From Pseudoalteromonas sp. GCY (GTDB taxonomy: Bacteria; Pseudomonadota; Gammaproteobacteria; Enterobacterales; Alteromonadaceae), in NCBI RefSeq assembly GCF_016695175.1, contig NZ_CP068023.1:2867501-2931500 (forward strand): a DNA stretch of 64,000 nt. Reading direction: 5' to 3'. The notes beneath the pieces are model-generated. The model was not told the origin of the DNA. It did no database searches and saw only the letters and a program-made list of their open reading frames with translations. The first letter of the stretch is position 1. Each line of letters starts with the position of its first letter. Shown here one piece after another: positions 44,076-53,819 of this stretch. The translations under genes were made by a program, and so were the position numbers.

Positions 44076-44435
44076 TGCCTTTCCTTAATTATTTTTGTCG
44101 CCTACGGCTTTTTATTATCGCCTTATGCGGAACTCTCTTAGGTTTGTACATATGTAACTAAGTATAGGTATGCATTTCTTAATCTGCGCTGATTCATCAA
44201 CTTGTTTATGATAATCATGAAGATACTTAACTATAGCTGAGACTATTCTCAAAGAAATAAAAAGTGCGTCTGGGTGTTTGTAACGACTTATGCAAGCGCT
44301 GCTACATAAGTATTCAGCCACCATTAATCTATTAAAATTTCTAATGTGAAAATCATAAAATTTATCAGTTGAATGAAGCATAAATGATCACCATAATGGC
44401 GATCCTTTAAACGCATTTGGAGAACCAAACAGACA

Positions 44436-44675
44436 ATGGCAAACGAGCTCGACTGGCTACTTAACTTAATATTACTTACTTTAGGTTTTGGTGCCTTTTT
44501 TATTAACCATAAAACGCTACTAAGAGTAGCTGCTGTGTGCGCATGTGGCGTACTTTTTATCTCGTTTAGCCTTGATCTGATGAACACCAGTGTAATTTCT
44601 AACCTTAGCCTGATTTTGATAAATACTTTTTATCTATTCAAAGTCTATACCTTTGGTCAACTGGAAGTTCACTAG
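44436..44675 (+). CDS. Small three-helix membrane protein, unknown
   Basis: 79 residues with three hydrophobic stretches (about 8-23, 28-46 and 54-70) and a short polar end. GGAG precedes the ATG at a long 13-nt spacing. I recognise no family. The upstream stretch (44076-44435) holds no gene I can support; it contains GATCACCATAATGGCGATC, an imperfect palindrome at 44386-44404, possibly a regulatory element. Confidence 0.55.
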   Translation: MANELDWLLNLILLTLGFGAFFINHKTLLRVAAVCACGVLFISFSLDLMNTSVISNLSLILINTFYLFKVYTFGQLEVH

Positions 44676-44678
44676 TTT

Positions 44679-44706
44679 CTAGCGACTAGTTCCTAGCGAC
44701 TAGTTC
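44679..44706. repeat. Tandem duplication of a 14-bp unit
   Basis: CTAGCGACTAGTTC occurs twice head to tail (44679-44692 and 44693-44706), preceded by a partial CTAGTTT. It follows the small membrane protein gene and precedes smrA. Confidence 0.75.
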
Positions 44707-44766
44707 CCTATTTCACTTCGGTGCGCTAAAATCATGGCCATCATTGCTTGTTAATGGAGAAGCAGT

Positions 44767-45348
44767 ATGGCCATGACTGATGAAGAACTATTTTTAGCTT
44801 CAATGGGCGACGTCACTCCTCTCGCTCAAGACAAAAAAGCAGAATTACGCCGTCACAAAAACGAACCAACTATTTCGCAACTCGCAAAACGCGAGGCCGC
44901 CGAGCAAGAGCTTGAGTTTGATCCTAATTACTTATCCACAGAGTACGTTGATCTATTAGATCCGCACGATCTACTCGCCTATAAAAAAAGCGGCGTCCAA
45001 GATGGTGTATACAAAAATCTCAGATTAGGTAAATACCAAGTTGATGCTACCTTAGACTTACATGGCAAACCATTTCATGATGCACGTAAAGCTTTGTTTG
45101 ACTTTGTTACAGATTGCCATGCGAAAAGCATCCGAGTGTTGTTGTTGAGGCATGGTATCGGTTTAAACAGTAAACCCTTTCCCGCTGTACTGAAAAGCTA
45201 TACAAATAAATGGCTGCAAGAAATGCCACAAGTGTTAGCATTTCACTCTGCATTAAAATGCCATGGTGGTAGCGGCTCTACTTACGTACTACTAAGAAAG
45301 AGTGAAGAGAAAAAACAAGAAAATAGAGAGCGTCACGCTAAACGCTAA
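44767..45348 (+). CDS. smrA: Smr-domain DNA endonuclease SmrA-like
   Basis: 193 residues with a C-terminal Smr domain: LDLHGKPFHDARKALFDFV near 98-116, LLLRHGIGLNSKP and the HGGSGSTYVLLRK end. The N-terminal part is charged. Smr proteins nick or bind branched DNA; SmrA (YdaL) is the E. coli relative. TGGAGAAGCAGT gives a good ribosome binding site. A hairpin terminator follows. Confidence 0.9.
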   Translation: MAMTDEELFLASMGDVTPLAQDKKAELRRHKNEPTISQLAKREAAEQELEFDPNYLSTEYVDLLDPHDLLAYKKSGVQDGVYKNLRLGKYQVDATLDLHGKPFHDARKALFDFVTDCHAKSIRVLLLRHGIGLNSKPFPAVLKSYTNKWLQEMPQVLAFHSALKCHGGSGSTYVLLRKSEEKKQENRERHAKR

Positions 45349-45357
45349 AAAAACAAA

Positions 45358-45378
45358 AAGCCGAGTAATACTCGGCTT
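45358..45378. terminator. Terminator after smrA, overlapping the end of a small gene
   Basis: AAGCCGAGT (45358-45366) pairs with ACTCGGCTT (45370-45378). On the minus strand it is followed by a long T-run, so it also terminates the 44-residue gene whose stop codon it overlaps. Confidence 0.85.
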
Positions 45379-45511
45379 ATTTGCTATTTGCGGTGGGTGT
45401 CGTCCCCTGAAGTTCACTTGCACTAGCTTGATTAAACCAAGCCGATACACCTAACAAAATAACCGAAACCACAACAAGTGATAATTTCGCGCCACCTTGA
45501 CTTTGCTTCAT
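45377..45511 (-). CDS. 44-residue single-pass membrane peptide
   Basis: It starts at the ATG at 45511 with AAAAAGG 8 nt upstream. The product is MKQSQGGAKLSLVVVSVILL then GVSAWFNQASASELQGTTPTANSK: a positively charged N-terminus, one hydrophobic segment (about 10-25) and a polar tail. A signal-peptide cleavage after SASA is also possible. Stop codon and terminator overlap. No family is recognised; the coding call rests on the ribosome binding site, the membrane segment and the terminator. Confidence 0.5.
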   Translation of the reverse strand: MKQSQGGAKLSLVVVSVILLGVSAWFNQASASELQGTTPTANSK

Positions 45512-45647
45512 GGGTTAGACCTTTTTATTATTGTTTTTTTGTTAAATTAATGCATCATTCACAAACACTCAAGATGTTTTTTTATACAGTAGTTTCTACT
45601 ATTCCCTTTACACCCTGCTCTGTGGCTAATTACAACCATTTAATCAA

Positions 45648-46574
45648 TTAGTAACCCTGCTTTTTCTGAACTAAATGAACGAGTGCTCTGCCCTCCTGCA
45701 TCGCTAAATAGTTGTTAGCAATTTGCTGAGCAGCCGTATTCAAACTGGTTAATGCGGCAACATGTGGAGTAATGCTAATGTTTGGCTGCTGCCAAAAGAC
45801 ATGTAATGCCGGGAGCGGTTCAGTGTCAAATACGTCTAAAATAGCCCCGCCAAACGTCTCATCCGCTAATGCATTGAGTAAATCCGTCTCGTTAAGATGA
45901 CCACCTCTTGCGACATTAATGAGTACGCAATGATCTGGCGCGAGTGCAAACAACTGGGCGTTCAGTATCCCTTTTGTATGTTCAGTCAGTGGTAGAAGGC
46001 ACACAAGATAATCAATATCTGAAAGAAAAGCTGCTAGCTCACCTTGCCCACTGAAGTGCTCAATATTGTCGAGTTGTTTTGCAGAGCCGGACCAACCTTT
46101 GATGTTAAATCCATTTACGTGTAGCTTATGCGCGACCGCAAGGCCAAGTTGCCCCATCCCCATAATACCAACCGTGCGACCTGCTCTTGCGCGCCTTGGC
46201 TTCCATATTTGCTGAAATTGGTTATCCCCGTACTCTCTAACTCTAAGCTTATGGCTTAATAGTTGGCCTAATACATATTCAGCCATATCATCCGCTAAAT
46301 TTGGGTCAACGATACGCGCAACCTCTACATGTGGTGGTAACAGCTGCATCGGAATGCTATCAACACCGGCACCGTAAGAATGCACTACTTTTAAATTAGG
46401 AAGCTGTGACCATAGCGTCTCTGGCGCATTCCATGCCAGCACAAACTCGACCTCCTTTAATAAGCTAACATCATCAACGGGCCATTCAAGCAAGGTTTGC
46501 TGCGGCAACAGTGCTGCTAACTTAGCAACTAACTTGTCATTATTACGACCAGTAACACAAATAAGTAAAGCCAT
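45648..46574 (-). CDS. ghrA: Glyoxylate/hydroxypyruvate reductase A-like D-isomer dehydrogenase
   Basis: 308 residues of the D-2-hydroxyacid dehydrogenase family, GhrA subgroup. The N-terminal catalytic part has LKVVHSYGAGVDSI; the Rossmann motif is GIMGMGQLGLAVA near 137-149. The catalytic Arg is in INVARGGHLNE, Glu in DVFDTEPLP, and His in ITPHVAALT. It reduces glyoxylate and hydroxypyruvate with NAD(P)H. It is monocistronic, transcribed away from the OlsF-like gene. Confidence 0.9.
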   Translation of the reverse strand: MALLICVTGRNNDKLVAKLAALLPQQTLLEWPVDDVSLLKEVEFVLAWNAPETLWSQLPNLKVVHSYGAGVDSIPMQLLPPHVEVARIVDPNLADDMAEYVLGQLLSHKLRVREYGDNQFQQIWKPRRARAGRTVGIMGMGQLGLAVAHKLHVNGFNIKGWSGSAKQLDNIEHFSGQGELAAFLSDIDYLVCLLPLTEHTKGILNAQLFALAPDHCVLINVARGGHLNETDLLNALADETFGGAILDVFDTEPLPALHVFWQQPNISITPHVAALTSLNTAAQQIANNYLAMQEGRALVHLVQKKQGY

Positions 46575-46690
46575 ATTGTTCCTTTATTCTCGCGACACGC
46601 TATCACTGCAAAATAAATGACATACCAATGCAACATGCTTGTCATTAATAGTTTTTACTCTTGCAAAAAAGCGCCAACAGGTGATGAAAA

Positions 46691-48412
46691 ATGATCAGTG
46701 TAGATAAAGTCATTGAAGCAAATCTTCCACAACTTGAAAACTCCCCAAAGGTAAAAGGTTTAGTAAAAAAAGGGCTTGGTTATCTCTTGCATGAGCAAGA
46801 GTTTGTCGCGTTTGCTGACACCTACCCTCATTTGCAAGGACTCGAGTTTGTTGAACAAGTGCTCGATGAGTTAGATTTTGACGCTCGCTTTAAACCAAAG
46901 CAAATAGAGCATATCCCAAGCGAAGGTCCGGTGGTGATCGTCGCAAACCACCCTATTGGCTCTTTAGATGCACTGGCACTAATCAAAGTGCTGGCGCAAG
47001 TACGGCCTGACTTAAAGGTTGTTGCTAACCGGATGTTGATGTCGGTTACACCAATGCATCCACTATTGCTGCCTGTTGATAACCTTTCAGGTGCAAGTAA
47101 AAAGCAAGAGCTGGCAAACATTCACAAGCATTTAAAATCTGAGGGGGCACTACTTATCTTCCCAGCAGGTGAAGTTTCTCGCTTAAGCCCGACGGGTATT
47201 AAAGACTGCAAATGGAATTCTGGCTTTCTAAGAATGGCTAAAAAAGCCAATTGCCCTATTCTACCCATTTTTATCAAAGCGAAAAACAGTCCGCTCTTTT
47301 ACGGCACTAGTATGATTTATAAGCCTTTAGCCAGTTTATTATTGGTCAAAGAGATGTTTAAACAAAGGCAAAAATCGCTAGAGTTTGAAATAGGCGCCAG
47401 CATTCCTCCAGAGTCTTACCTTATTGACAACCTTAAAGACAAAGAGATAGTCGCGCTTATTCGCAAGCAACTTTATCGCCTTGCCAGTAAAAAGCCACTG
47501 CCACTCAAAACGCAAACCCCTATTGCAGTTCCAGAAAATCGCAAAGAACTTAAAAAGGCAGTGGAAGCGTGCGAGTGTATCGGTGAAACTCCTGACGGCA
47601 TGCAAATATACGTTTACCAATACACCGGCAGCTCGGTGATATTTAGAGAGCTTGGACGCCTTCGAGAAATTGCCTTTAGGGCCGTAGGAGAAGGGAGTGG
47701 TAATCGTCGTGATATCGATAAGTACGATATGCACTACCACCATTTGTTGTTATGGGACACGAAACAACTTGAGTTGGTGGGTGCCTACCGCCTTGCAAGT
47801 GCTAAGCAAGTGATAGAAGAACATGGACAAGCTGGGCTTTATACCGACAGCTTGTTTTCGTACAGTGAAGCAATGAGCCCATACTTTGAAAAAGGCCTCG
47901 AACTTGGTCGCAGCTTTGTGCAGCCCAAGTACTGGGGTCGCAAGAGCCTAGATTACCTGTGGTATGGGATCGGTGCATTCGTAAAGCGCTACCCAGAACA
48001 CCGTTATATGTTTGGTGCAGTCAGCCTCTCAAACGCGTTACCGGATGAAGCAAAAGCCATGTTGGTATATCACTACCAACATTATTTCTCAAACCTTGAA
48101 GGTATCGCCACACCGAACAACGAAATGAAGCTGAGTAATGATCAGCTTAACCGTTATCAACAAATGTTCAGTGGCGATGACATCAAGGAAGATTTCGCAG
48201 AACTTAAACATATTCTTGCTAATATGGGTGCTCAAGTACCAACCCTATTTAAACAGTATACTGAGCTTTGCGAAGAGCAAGGCGTGAATTTTCTGAGCTT
48301 TAGTATAGATCCTGACTTTAATAACTGTATCGATGGTCTGGTACTCGTTGACTTAGCGAAATTAAAAGAGCAAAAAGCAAAACGCTACCTGGGTGACAAC
48401 CCCTACGGTTAA
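46691..48412 (+). CDS. olsF: Two-domain acyltransferase, OlsF-like ornithine-lipid synthase
   Basis: 573 residues. The N-terminal PlsC/LPLAT domain (about 60-260) has the catalytic NHPIGSLD (His-x5-Asp form) and FPAGEVSR. The C-terminal domain (about 290-573) is of the OlsB/hemolysin N-acyltransferase type: RELGRLREIAFRAVGEG, LELGRSFVQPKYWGRKSLDYLW and SIDPDFNNCIDGLVLVDL. In OlsF proteins the C-terminal part makes lyso-ornithine lipid and the N-terminal part adds the second acyl chain. The phosphorus-free membrane lipid role is inferred from this architecture. Confidence 0.85.
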   Translation: MISVDKVIEANLPQLENSPKVKGLVKKGLGYLLHEQEFVAFADTYPHLQGLEFVEQVLDELDFDARFKPKQIEHIPSEGPVVIVANHPIGSLDALALIKVLAQVRPDLKVVANRMLMSVTPMHPLLLPVDNLSGASKKQELANIHKHLKSEGALLIFPAGEVSRLSPTGIKDCKWNSGFLRMAKKANCPILPIFIKAKNSPLFYGTSMIYKPLASLLLVKEMFKQRQKSLEFEIGASIPPESYLIDNLKDKEIVALIRKQLYRLASKKPLPLKTQTPIAVPENRKELKKAVEACECIGETPDGMQIYVYQYTGSSVIFRELGRLREIAFRAVGEGSGNRRDIDKYDMHYHHLLLWDTKQLELVGAYRLASAKQVIEEHGQAGLYTDSLFSYSEAMSPYFEKGLELGRSFVQPKYWGRKSLDYLWYGIGAFVKRYPEHRYMFGAVSLSNALPDEAKAMLVYHYQHYFSNLEGIATPNNEMKLSNDQLNRYQQMFSGDDIKEDFAELKHILANMGAQVPTLFKQYTELCEEQGVNFLSFSIDPDFNNCIDGLVLVDLAKLKEQKAKRYLGDNPYG

Positions 48413-48495
48413 GCTCAAATACATTGATCCGCTGCAATAAAGATCGCTACACTGAGGTCTTTATTGTTGCTTATACCAATCACGGGATCATTTGT

Positions 48496-48978
48496 ATGCT
48501 CAAGCTACTTGGCCAAGCTTTCATCATTTTGCTGGTGTTTTTCGCCGTCTCAGCCTATCAAGAAAGGAACATGCTTGCCGACTCGGGAGAGCAAACGGCA
48601 CCGCCATTTCACCTACCCATTTTACAATCCAAGCAAACTTATTCGTCTATTCAACTTAAAGGCCAACAAAGTGTCGTGTATTTTTTTGCACCTTGGTGCG
48701 GTGTATGTCGAGTGAGCATGCCGAATATTGATAAATTACATCAGCAAGGCAAAGTAAAAGCGGTGGCGATTGCGTTGGATTATCGTTCCACCGAAGAAGT
48801 AACAAAGTTTGTCAACGACCTACAATTAGACATGCCCGTATTACTCGGTAATCAAACCACGGCAAAAGCATATAAAGTACAGGCTTACCCTACATATTAT
48901 GTACTCAATGAAGACTTCAAAATAACCGAGCGCTCTGTTGGTTACTCATCTGAGATAGGGATCCGAACTAGATTGTAA
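48496..48978 (+). CDS. Membrane-anchored thioredoxin-like protein (TlpA/ScsD type)
   Basis: 160 residues from the ATG at 48496. A single N-terminal membrane helix (3-20) anchors a periplasmic thioredoxin fold. The active site is FFAPWCGVC with Cys68 and Cys71; the cis-proline loop is YPTYYVLN. It most resembles ScsD/TlpA-type periplasmic disulfide reductases. Its partner is unknown. Confidence 0.85.
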   Translation: MLKLLGQAFIILLVFFAVSAYQERNMLADSGEQTAPPFHLPILQSKQTYSSIQLKGQQSVVYFFAPWCGVCRVSMPNIDKLHQQGKVKAVAIALDYRSTEEVTKFVNDLQLDMPVLLGNQTTAKAYKVQAYPTYYVLNEDFKITERSVGYSSEIGIRTRL

Positions 48979-49087
48979 GAAAGCTCAGCAAACCGCTTAC
49001 AGTTAATTACGACTCTCTGAAATTAATCAACAATTATTTCGTTTAGGCTAACGCACATCTTAACAAAGGATGAATAGGAAACCGACC

Positions 49088-51151
49088 ATGCGCCACGCCC
49101 CAAACTTTACACTCAACAAAATTTCATTCCTCGTGCTCTGCACTACCCTTGCCAATCATGCATTAGCCGATGAGGAGAAAATTGAACACATTGAAGTTAT
49201 CTACAAACGCAGCTCCGTTATTTCAGAAATTACCGAAGATGCACAAAAACTTGTAGATATGCCAGGAGCCATGGGCGACCCGCTCAGGGCAGCTTTTGCT
49301 CTACCTGGCGTTGTTGCTGCGGGTGGGTCTATGGGTGCACCTGCCGTGCGTGGTTCTTCTCCTGATGACAATATCTTCGAAGTGGACTTTATGCCCGCAG
49401 GATATATCTTTCACGATTTCGGCAGCTCTATTTTCAACCGCAATACAATTCAAGATTTTCAGCTGAATTCTGCTGGATTTGGTACCAGTTACAGCAATGC
49501 CACTGGTGCCGTGTTTGACGTCACGCTGCGTAATCCAAAATACCAAGATATTGCCACCACGCTAGATTTAACGATGTTTAACGCAGGTATTTTCGTTGAA
49601 GGTAAAGCAACTGAAAATTCTGCATTCTATATGTCAGCAAGAAAAAGTACCCTACCGCTGTTTTTCAGTGATGGCGAGGAGCTTGAGGACGATGATGGCA
49701 AGCCAACAGGGATCACCATTAACGATCCACCGGATGATCACGACTATCAAGCCAAGTGGTTGTGGGATATCAATGCAAATAATACCTTAACAGTAAATAT
49801 CAATGGTGCGGAGGATTCGGTTGCGGCTGGGTTTTCAGGCGCGTCAGATCTTGCCCTTAAAACCCCAGAATATCAGGGCGACGCTCGCTATATTCGTAAA
49901 TTTAATAGTCAGAACGTATTGTGGGACCACTACGCTAAAGACTTACATATTCGCGCAGGCTTCGGTTATCTCAATCACCAAGCCACTATGCGCTATGGTC
50001 AACGTGCGACTTTATCTGATGGCTATTTTGAAAACTTTGAAGAAGAACAACTCAGCTATAAAGTACGAGCCAGTTATAAACTAAACAAAGACCAACGTGT
50101 CATTGCAGATGCCGGCTACTACGACAAAAAATCCACCTACCGCTACGACGCTTTTAATTATGTTTGCACCGAGTTTGACCCCGACTGTGACCTAAATAAA
50201 GGCCAGAGGATTAAGGGCACATCGAGTGCAGGAACAGATTCTGCCTTTATTGGGGTTAATCACGTTTGGCAATTTTCACCAAAATGGCAAAGTGAATTAG
50301 GAATGGTTGGTGAATATTATGACTATAGCGACGAAACAATTGTTCATCCGCGTCTTGCGCTCAATTACTTCTATAACGATGACACGGTGTTCTCAGCCAA
50401 GGCTGGTACTTACAGCCGTATTCAAGACCTTGAATACATTTTACCTGTTGTTGGTAACCCTGAACTTGAAGCTCAGCGTTCAACTCACTATACCTTAGGT
50501 TTTAAACAGGAGTTGGAAAATGAGTGGTCATATTCCGTCGAGACCTATTATAAAACCATGGATGATCTGCCAAAAAGCGCCCCTTTATCTCAAGTAAACT
50601 ACATCAATGGTACTTCCGGTACAGCCTACGGTGTTGATTTTATTGTTAACAAAAACAAAACCGATGACTGGTATGGTTGGATTGCTGTAAGCCTTGCAAA
50701 AAGTGAGCGTGAGGATGAGCTAACCGGCATTAAGCGTGACTATTATGCCGATACCCCTTTTATTCTTAATGCCGTGTTTCACTATGACTTTGGTGAAAAG
50801 TGGTCTGGAGGCTTTAACTTTACTGCTCGCAGCGGTCAAGCCTATACCCCAATTGTGGGTGTAAAAGAGAACCCTGAATTTGCGAACCGCTACTTGCCTG
50901 TGTATGGCGACCCATTCTCAGAGCGTTTTGACACTTATCACCGCCTAGATATTCGTTTTGAACGCAAAACAGAATTATTTGGTCTCGATGGCAAGCTAAT
51001 TTTGGAGCTAATGAATGCATATGGCCAAGACAATACAGCCTATGTTGACCTTGACTACGACAGAGTCAAATCAATCAATGATTTATATATAGAAGAGGAA
51101 AGCGATGACTTTGAAATGCGTCCTTCTATTGGCTTCAGCGTAACATTTTAA
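49088..51151 (+). CDS. TonB-dependent outer-membrane receptor
   Basis: 687 residues from the ATG at 49088, favoured by AGGAA 7 nt upstream; an in-frame ATG at 49070 lacks one. A signal peptide ends near ALA/DEEK. The TonB box is within HIEVIYKR, and the plug domain (about 45-160) has the variant start MGDPLRAAFALPGVVAAGGSMGAPAVRGSSPDDN. A 22-strand barrel follows, ending PSIGFSVTF. It is smaller than, and of another subgroup from, the pair at 56.7-63 kb. The substrate is not predictable. Confidence 0.9.
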   Translation: MRHAPNFTLNKISFLVLCTTLANHALADEEKIEHIEVIYKRSSVISEITEDAQKLVDMPGAMGDPLRAAFALPGVVAAGGSMGAPAVRGSSPDDNIFEVDFMPAGYIFHDFGSSIFNRNTIQDFQLNSAGFGTSYSNATGAVFDVTLRNPKYQDIATTLDLTMFNAGIFVEGKATENSAFYMSARKSTLPLFFSDGEELEDDDGKPTGITINDPPDDHDYQAKWLWDINANNTLTVNINGAEDSVAAGFSGASDLALKTPEYQGDARYIRKFNSQNVLWDHYAKDLHIRAGFGYLNHQATMRYGQRATLSDGYFENFEEEQLSYKVRASYKLNKDQRVIADAGYYDKKSTYRYDAFNYVCTEFDPDCDLNKGQRIKGTSSAGTDSAFIGVNHVWQFSPKWQSELGMVGEYYDYSDETIVHPRLALNYFYNDDTVFSAKAGTYSRIQDLEYILPVVGNPELEAQRSTHYTLGFKQELENEWSYSVETYYKTMDDLPKSAPLSQVNYINGTSGTAYGVDFIVNKNKTDDWYGWIAVSLAKSEREDELTGIKRDYYADTPFILNAVFHYDFGEKWSGGFNFTARSGQAYTPIVGVKENPEFANRYLPVYGDPFSERFDTYHRLDIRFERKTELFGLDGKLILELMNAYGQDNTAYVDLDYDRVKSINDLYIEEESDDFEMRPSIGFSVTF

Positions 51152-51211
51152 CTTGCCATAGGCGCACAAGCTCTGCATGATCACATTTATTTTTGTAATA
51201 AGAGTCCCTTC

Positions 51212-51490
51212 ATGCCAAAAGCGTGCGCCTATCATATTTTAGTAAAAACCGAAAAAGAGTGTTTAAACATCAAAGCCAAACTAGCCAAAGGTGCTGACTT
51301 TGGCAAATTGGCTAAACAACATTCCCTTTGCCCTTCAAAAAAGCGCGGTGGCGACCTTGGTGAGTTCAATAAAGGGGATATGGTGAAGACCTTTGACGAT
51401 GTGGTATTCAAAAAGCCGTTATTTGAAGTGCACGGCCCAGTGAAAACCAAGTTCGGCTTCCACTTGATCAAAACCGTCTATCGAAGTTAA
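51212..51490 (+). CDS. ppiC: Parvulin-type peptidyl-prolyl isomerase PpiC
   Basis: 92 residues, nearly the full length of E. coli PpiC (93). It has the rotamase core AYHILVKTEKECLNIKAKL, GADFGKLAKQHSLCPSKK, GGDLGEFNKGDMVKTFD and TKFGFHLIKT. It has no signal sequence, so it is cytoplasmic. TTAATC/GATTAA just past the stop gives only a weak hairpin. Confidence 0.95.
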   Translation: MPKACAYHILVKTEKECLNIKAKLAKGADFGKLAKQHSLCPSKKRGGDLGEFNKGDMVKTFDDVVFKKPLFEVHGPVKTKFGFHLIKTVYRS

Positions 51491-51583
51491 TCGCTTTTTT
51501 GGATTAATCTCATCATTTTAATTCAATTTACCTTCATGATTAATACTCTATACTGAAGTTCAGGTTCATTTAGGAGAAAGAAT

Positions 51584-51847
51584 ATGTTTACTGTTATTTT
51601 TGGTCGTGAAGGTTGCCCATTTTGTGTCCGTGCAAAAGAAGTGGCTGAGCGTTTAACGCAACAGCGCGACGACTTCAATTTTCGCTATGTTGACATTATT
51701 AAGGAAGGTGTAAGCAAAGCCGACCTTGAAAAGTCAGCAGGCAAACCTTGTCCAACCGTACCACAGATTTTTATCGACCAAGATCACATTGGTGGTTTTA
51801 CTGAGTTCGAAGCCTATGCAAAAGCGAATTTAGGCCTTTATCAGTAA
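51584..51847 (+). CDS. grxA: Glutaredoxin 1
   Basis: 87 residues with the dithiol active site CPFC at 11-14 (GREGCPFCVRAKEVAERL), the GSH-binding TVPQIFID loop and GGFTEFEAY. It supplies electrons from glutathione to ribonucleotide reductase and other disulfides. GGAGAAAGAAT precedes the ATG. Confidence 0.95.
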   Translation: MFTVIFGREGCPFCVRAKEVAERLTQQRDDFNFRYVDIIKEGVSKADLEKSAGKPCPTVPQIFIDQDHIGGFTEFEAYAKANLGLYQ

Positions 51848-51977
51848 CTTTTGCAAATTAAGATGGATTAAATTTTAACCAATATCAGACACATATAAAA
51901 TAGTGTGAATTTATGCAAGCTTTTGTTTTATCTTTCCTGTACAATTCGCGCCTCTTTAAAATAGTTGAGGCGCATTA

Positions 51978-53804
51978 ATGTCAGAACCAGTTACGTTTGA
52001 ATCTTTAGACCTTTCACCTGCAATCTTAAAAGCAGTCGAAGAGCAAGGATATAAAACACCTTCTGAGATCCAAGCTCAATGTATACCGTTATTGCTAGAA
52101 AGAAAAGACGTACTGGGACTAGCGCAGACGGGTACAGGTAAAACGGCAGCATTTGCACTGCCATTGTTAAACCAAGTAGACGCATCCGTTAAACAACCAC
52201 AAATCCTTGTGCTTACGCCAACGCGTGAGCTAGCTATTCAAGTTGCTGAAGCGTTTCAGCAATATGCTAAATATACTAAAGGCGTTGAAGTATTAGCGCT
52301 TTATGGTGGTCAAAGCTATGGCATTCAGCTGAGTGCTCTACGCCGTGGCGCCCAAATTATTGTGGCAACACCAGGTCGTTTGATTGACCACATCAACCGC
52401 AAGACGATTGACCTTTCTGGTCTAAACGCACTTGTACTTGATGAAGCAGATGAAATGCTACGCATGGGCTTTATCGATGATGTTGAAAGCATCATGGAGA
52501 AAACACCGGAAGAGAAGCAAACTTGTTTGTTCTCTGCGACTATGCCTAAGCAGATCCAATCAATCTGTAATAAGTATTTAGACAACGCTGAACAAGTTAA
52601 GATCACTCCGCGTAACTCTACAGTATCAACGATCGAGCAAGTTTACTGGCGTGCAACTGCACACAAAAACAAAGCTATCGTACGTTTCTTAGAAGCGGAA
52701 GATTATGACGGTGCTATCGTGTTCGTACGTACACGTAACGACACTGTTCAGCTTGCAGAGCTACTAGAGCGTGAAGGCTTCTCAGCTGCACCGCTCAACG
52801 GCGACATGAACCAGCAGGCGCGTGAGCGCACAGTAGACCGTCTAAAGAGCGGCTTACTAGATATCGTTATCGCAACTGACGTTGCGGCACGTGGTCTTGA
52901 CGTAGAGCGTCTAAGCCTTGTTGTTAACTACGATATCCCACAAGACTGTGAAGCTTATGTTCACCGTATCGGTCGTACCGGCCGTGCTGGTCGTCAAGGT
53001 AAAGCAATCTTGTTCGTTAAGAACAACGAGCGTTATTTACTTAAGAACATCATGCGCCATACGCGCTCTGATATTGCACAGGTTGAATTACCAAGTGCGA
53101 AAGTCGTTGAAGAAAAGCGTATTGGCGCGTTAGAGACTAAGATCTCTACAGCCCTTGAGCACAAAGACATTGAGTTCTTCTCAAAAGTGGCATCAGGCCT
53201 TGCACAAAAGCTAGAGCTAAGCCAAGAAGACCTAGCAGCAGCGCTGTTGTGTCTTGCACAGCAACAAACGCCGCTGAAAGTTGAAGATATTCAAATTCAA
53301 CAGCGTGAGCGTAGAGAACGTGACGACCGTCGTGATGACCGTCGTGGCGAGCGCCGCGACAGAGATGGTAGCCGTGGAGAGCGCGGTGAACGCAAATCTC
53401 GTAGCCGTGACCGTGCATCAGGTCCAATGGATACTTACCGTATCGAAGTGGGTCGTGACCATGGTGTTCAGGTTAAGAACATCGTTGGTGCTATCGCAAA
53501 CGAAGCAGATATCTCAAGCAAGTTCATCGGCGAAATCCGTCTGTTCAATGAACACAGCACGGTTCAATTGCCGCAGAATATGCCAAGCGATGTACTTAGC
53601 CACTTCAAGAGCGTTCACATCTGTCAACGCCCTATGAATATGACTAAGAGCACTCACCCTGCTGACCAAGGTCAGGGCAGAGGTGAAGAGCAAAGAGACC
53701 GTAAGCGTAGCTTTAAAGACCCACGCAGTGGCGCTGGCGATAAGCGCCGTCCTGAAGGTCAAAGAAGAGAAAAACGCGAAAGAAAAGAAATTAGCTTTTC
53801 TTAA
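51978..53804 (+). CDS. deaD: Cold-shock DEAD-box RNA helicase CsdA
   Basis: 608 residues (E. coli 629). Q motif and GLAQTGTGKT at about 48-56, DEAD at 155-158, SATMPK, and motif VI HRIGRTGRAGR. The C-terminal region holds the DbpA-like RNA-binding domain (TYRIEVGRDHGVQVKNIVGA), flanked by arginine-rich repeats (RERRERDDRRDDRR, then GRGEEQRDRKRS). It unwinds structured RNA in ribosome assembly and cold adaptation. A 130-bp leader precedes it. Codon use in the Arg-rich part is dominated by CGT, as in highly expressed genes. Confidence 0.95.
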   Translation: MSEPVTFESLDLSPAILKAVEEQGYKTPSEIQAQCIPLLLERKDVLGLAQTGTGKTAAFALPLLNQVDASVKQPQILVLTPTRELAIQVAEAFQQYAKYTKGVEVLALYGGQSYGIQLSALRRGAQIIVATPGRLIDHINRKTIDLSGLNALVLDEADEMLRMGFIDDVESIMEKTPEEKQTCLFSATMPKQIQSICNKYLDNAEQVKITPRNSTVSTIEQVYWRATAHKNKAIVRFLEAEDYDGAIVFVRTRNDTVQLAELLEREGFSAAPLNGDMNQQARERTVDRLKSGLLDIVIATDVAARGLDVERLSLVVNYDIPQDCEAYVHRIGRTGRAGRQGKAILFVKNNERYLLKNIMRHTRSDIAQVELPSAKVVEEKRIGALETKISTALEHKDIEFFSKVASGLAQKLELSQEDLAAALLCLAQQQTPLKVEDIQIQQRERRERDDRRDDRRGERRDRDGSRGERGERKSRSRDRASGPMDTYRIEVGRDHGVQVKNIVGAIANEADISSKFIGEIRLFNEHSTVQLPQNMPSDVLSHFKSVHICQRPMNMTKSTHPADQGQGRGEEQRDRKRSFKDPRSGAGDKRRPEGQRREKRERKEISFS

Positions 53805-53819
53805 TCGACGCTCTTAAGA

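Noticed and set aside
44208..44219. ATGATAATCAT as part of a Fur box
   Set aside because: Only about the central 11 bases of the 19-bp consensus are present and no iron gene is next to it.
44115..44587. Two overlapping minus-strand frames of 88 and 87 codons before the small membrane protein gene
   Set aside because: No ribosome binding site, no family features, and one overlaps the better-supported plus-strand gene.
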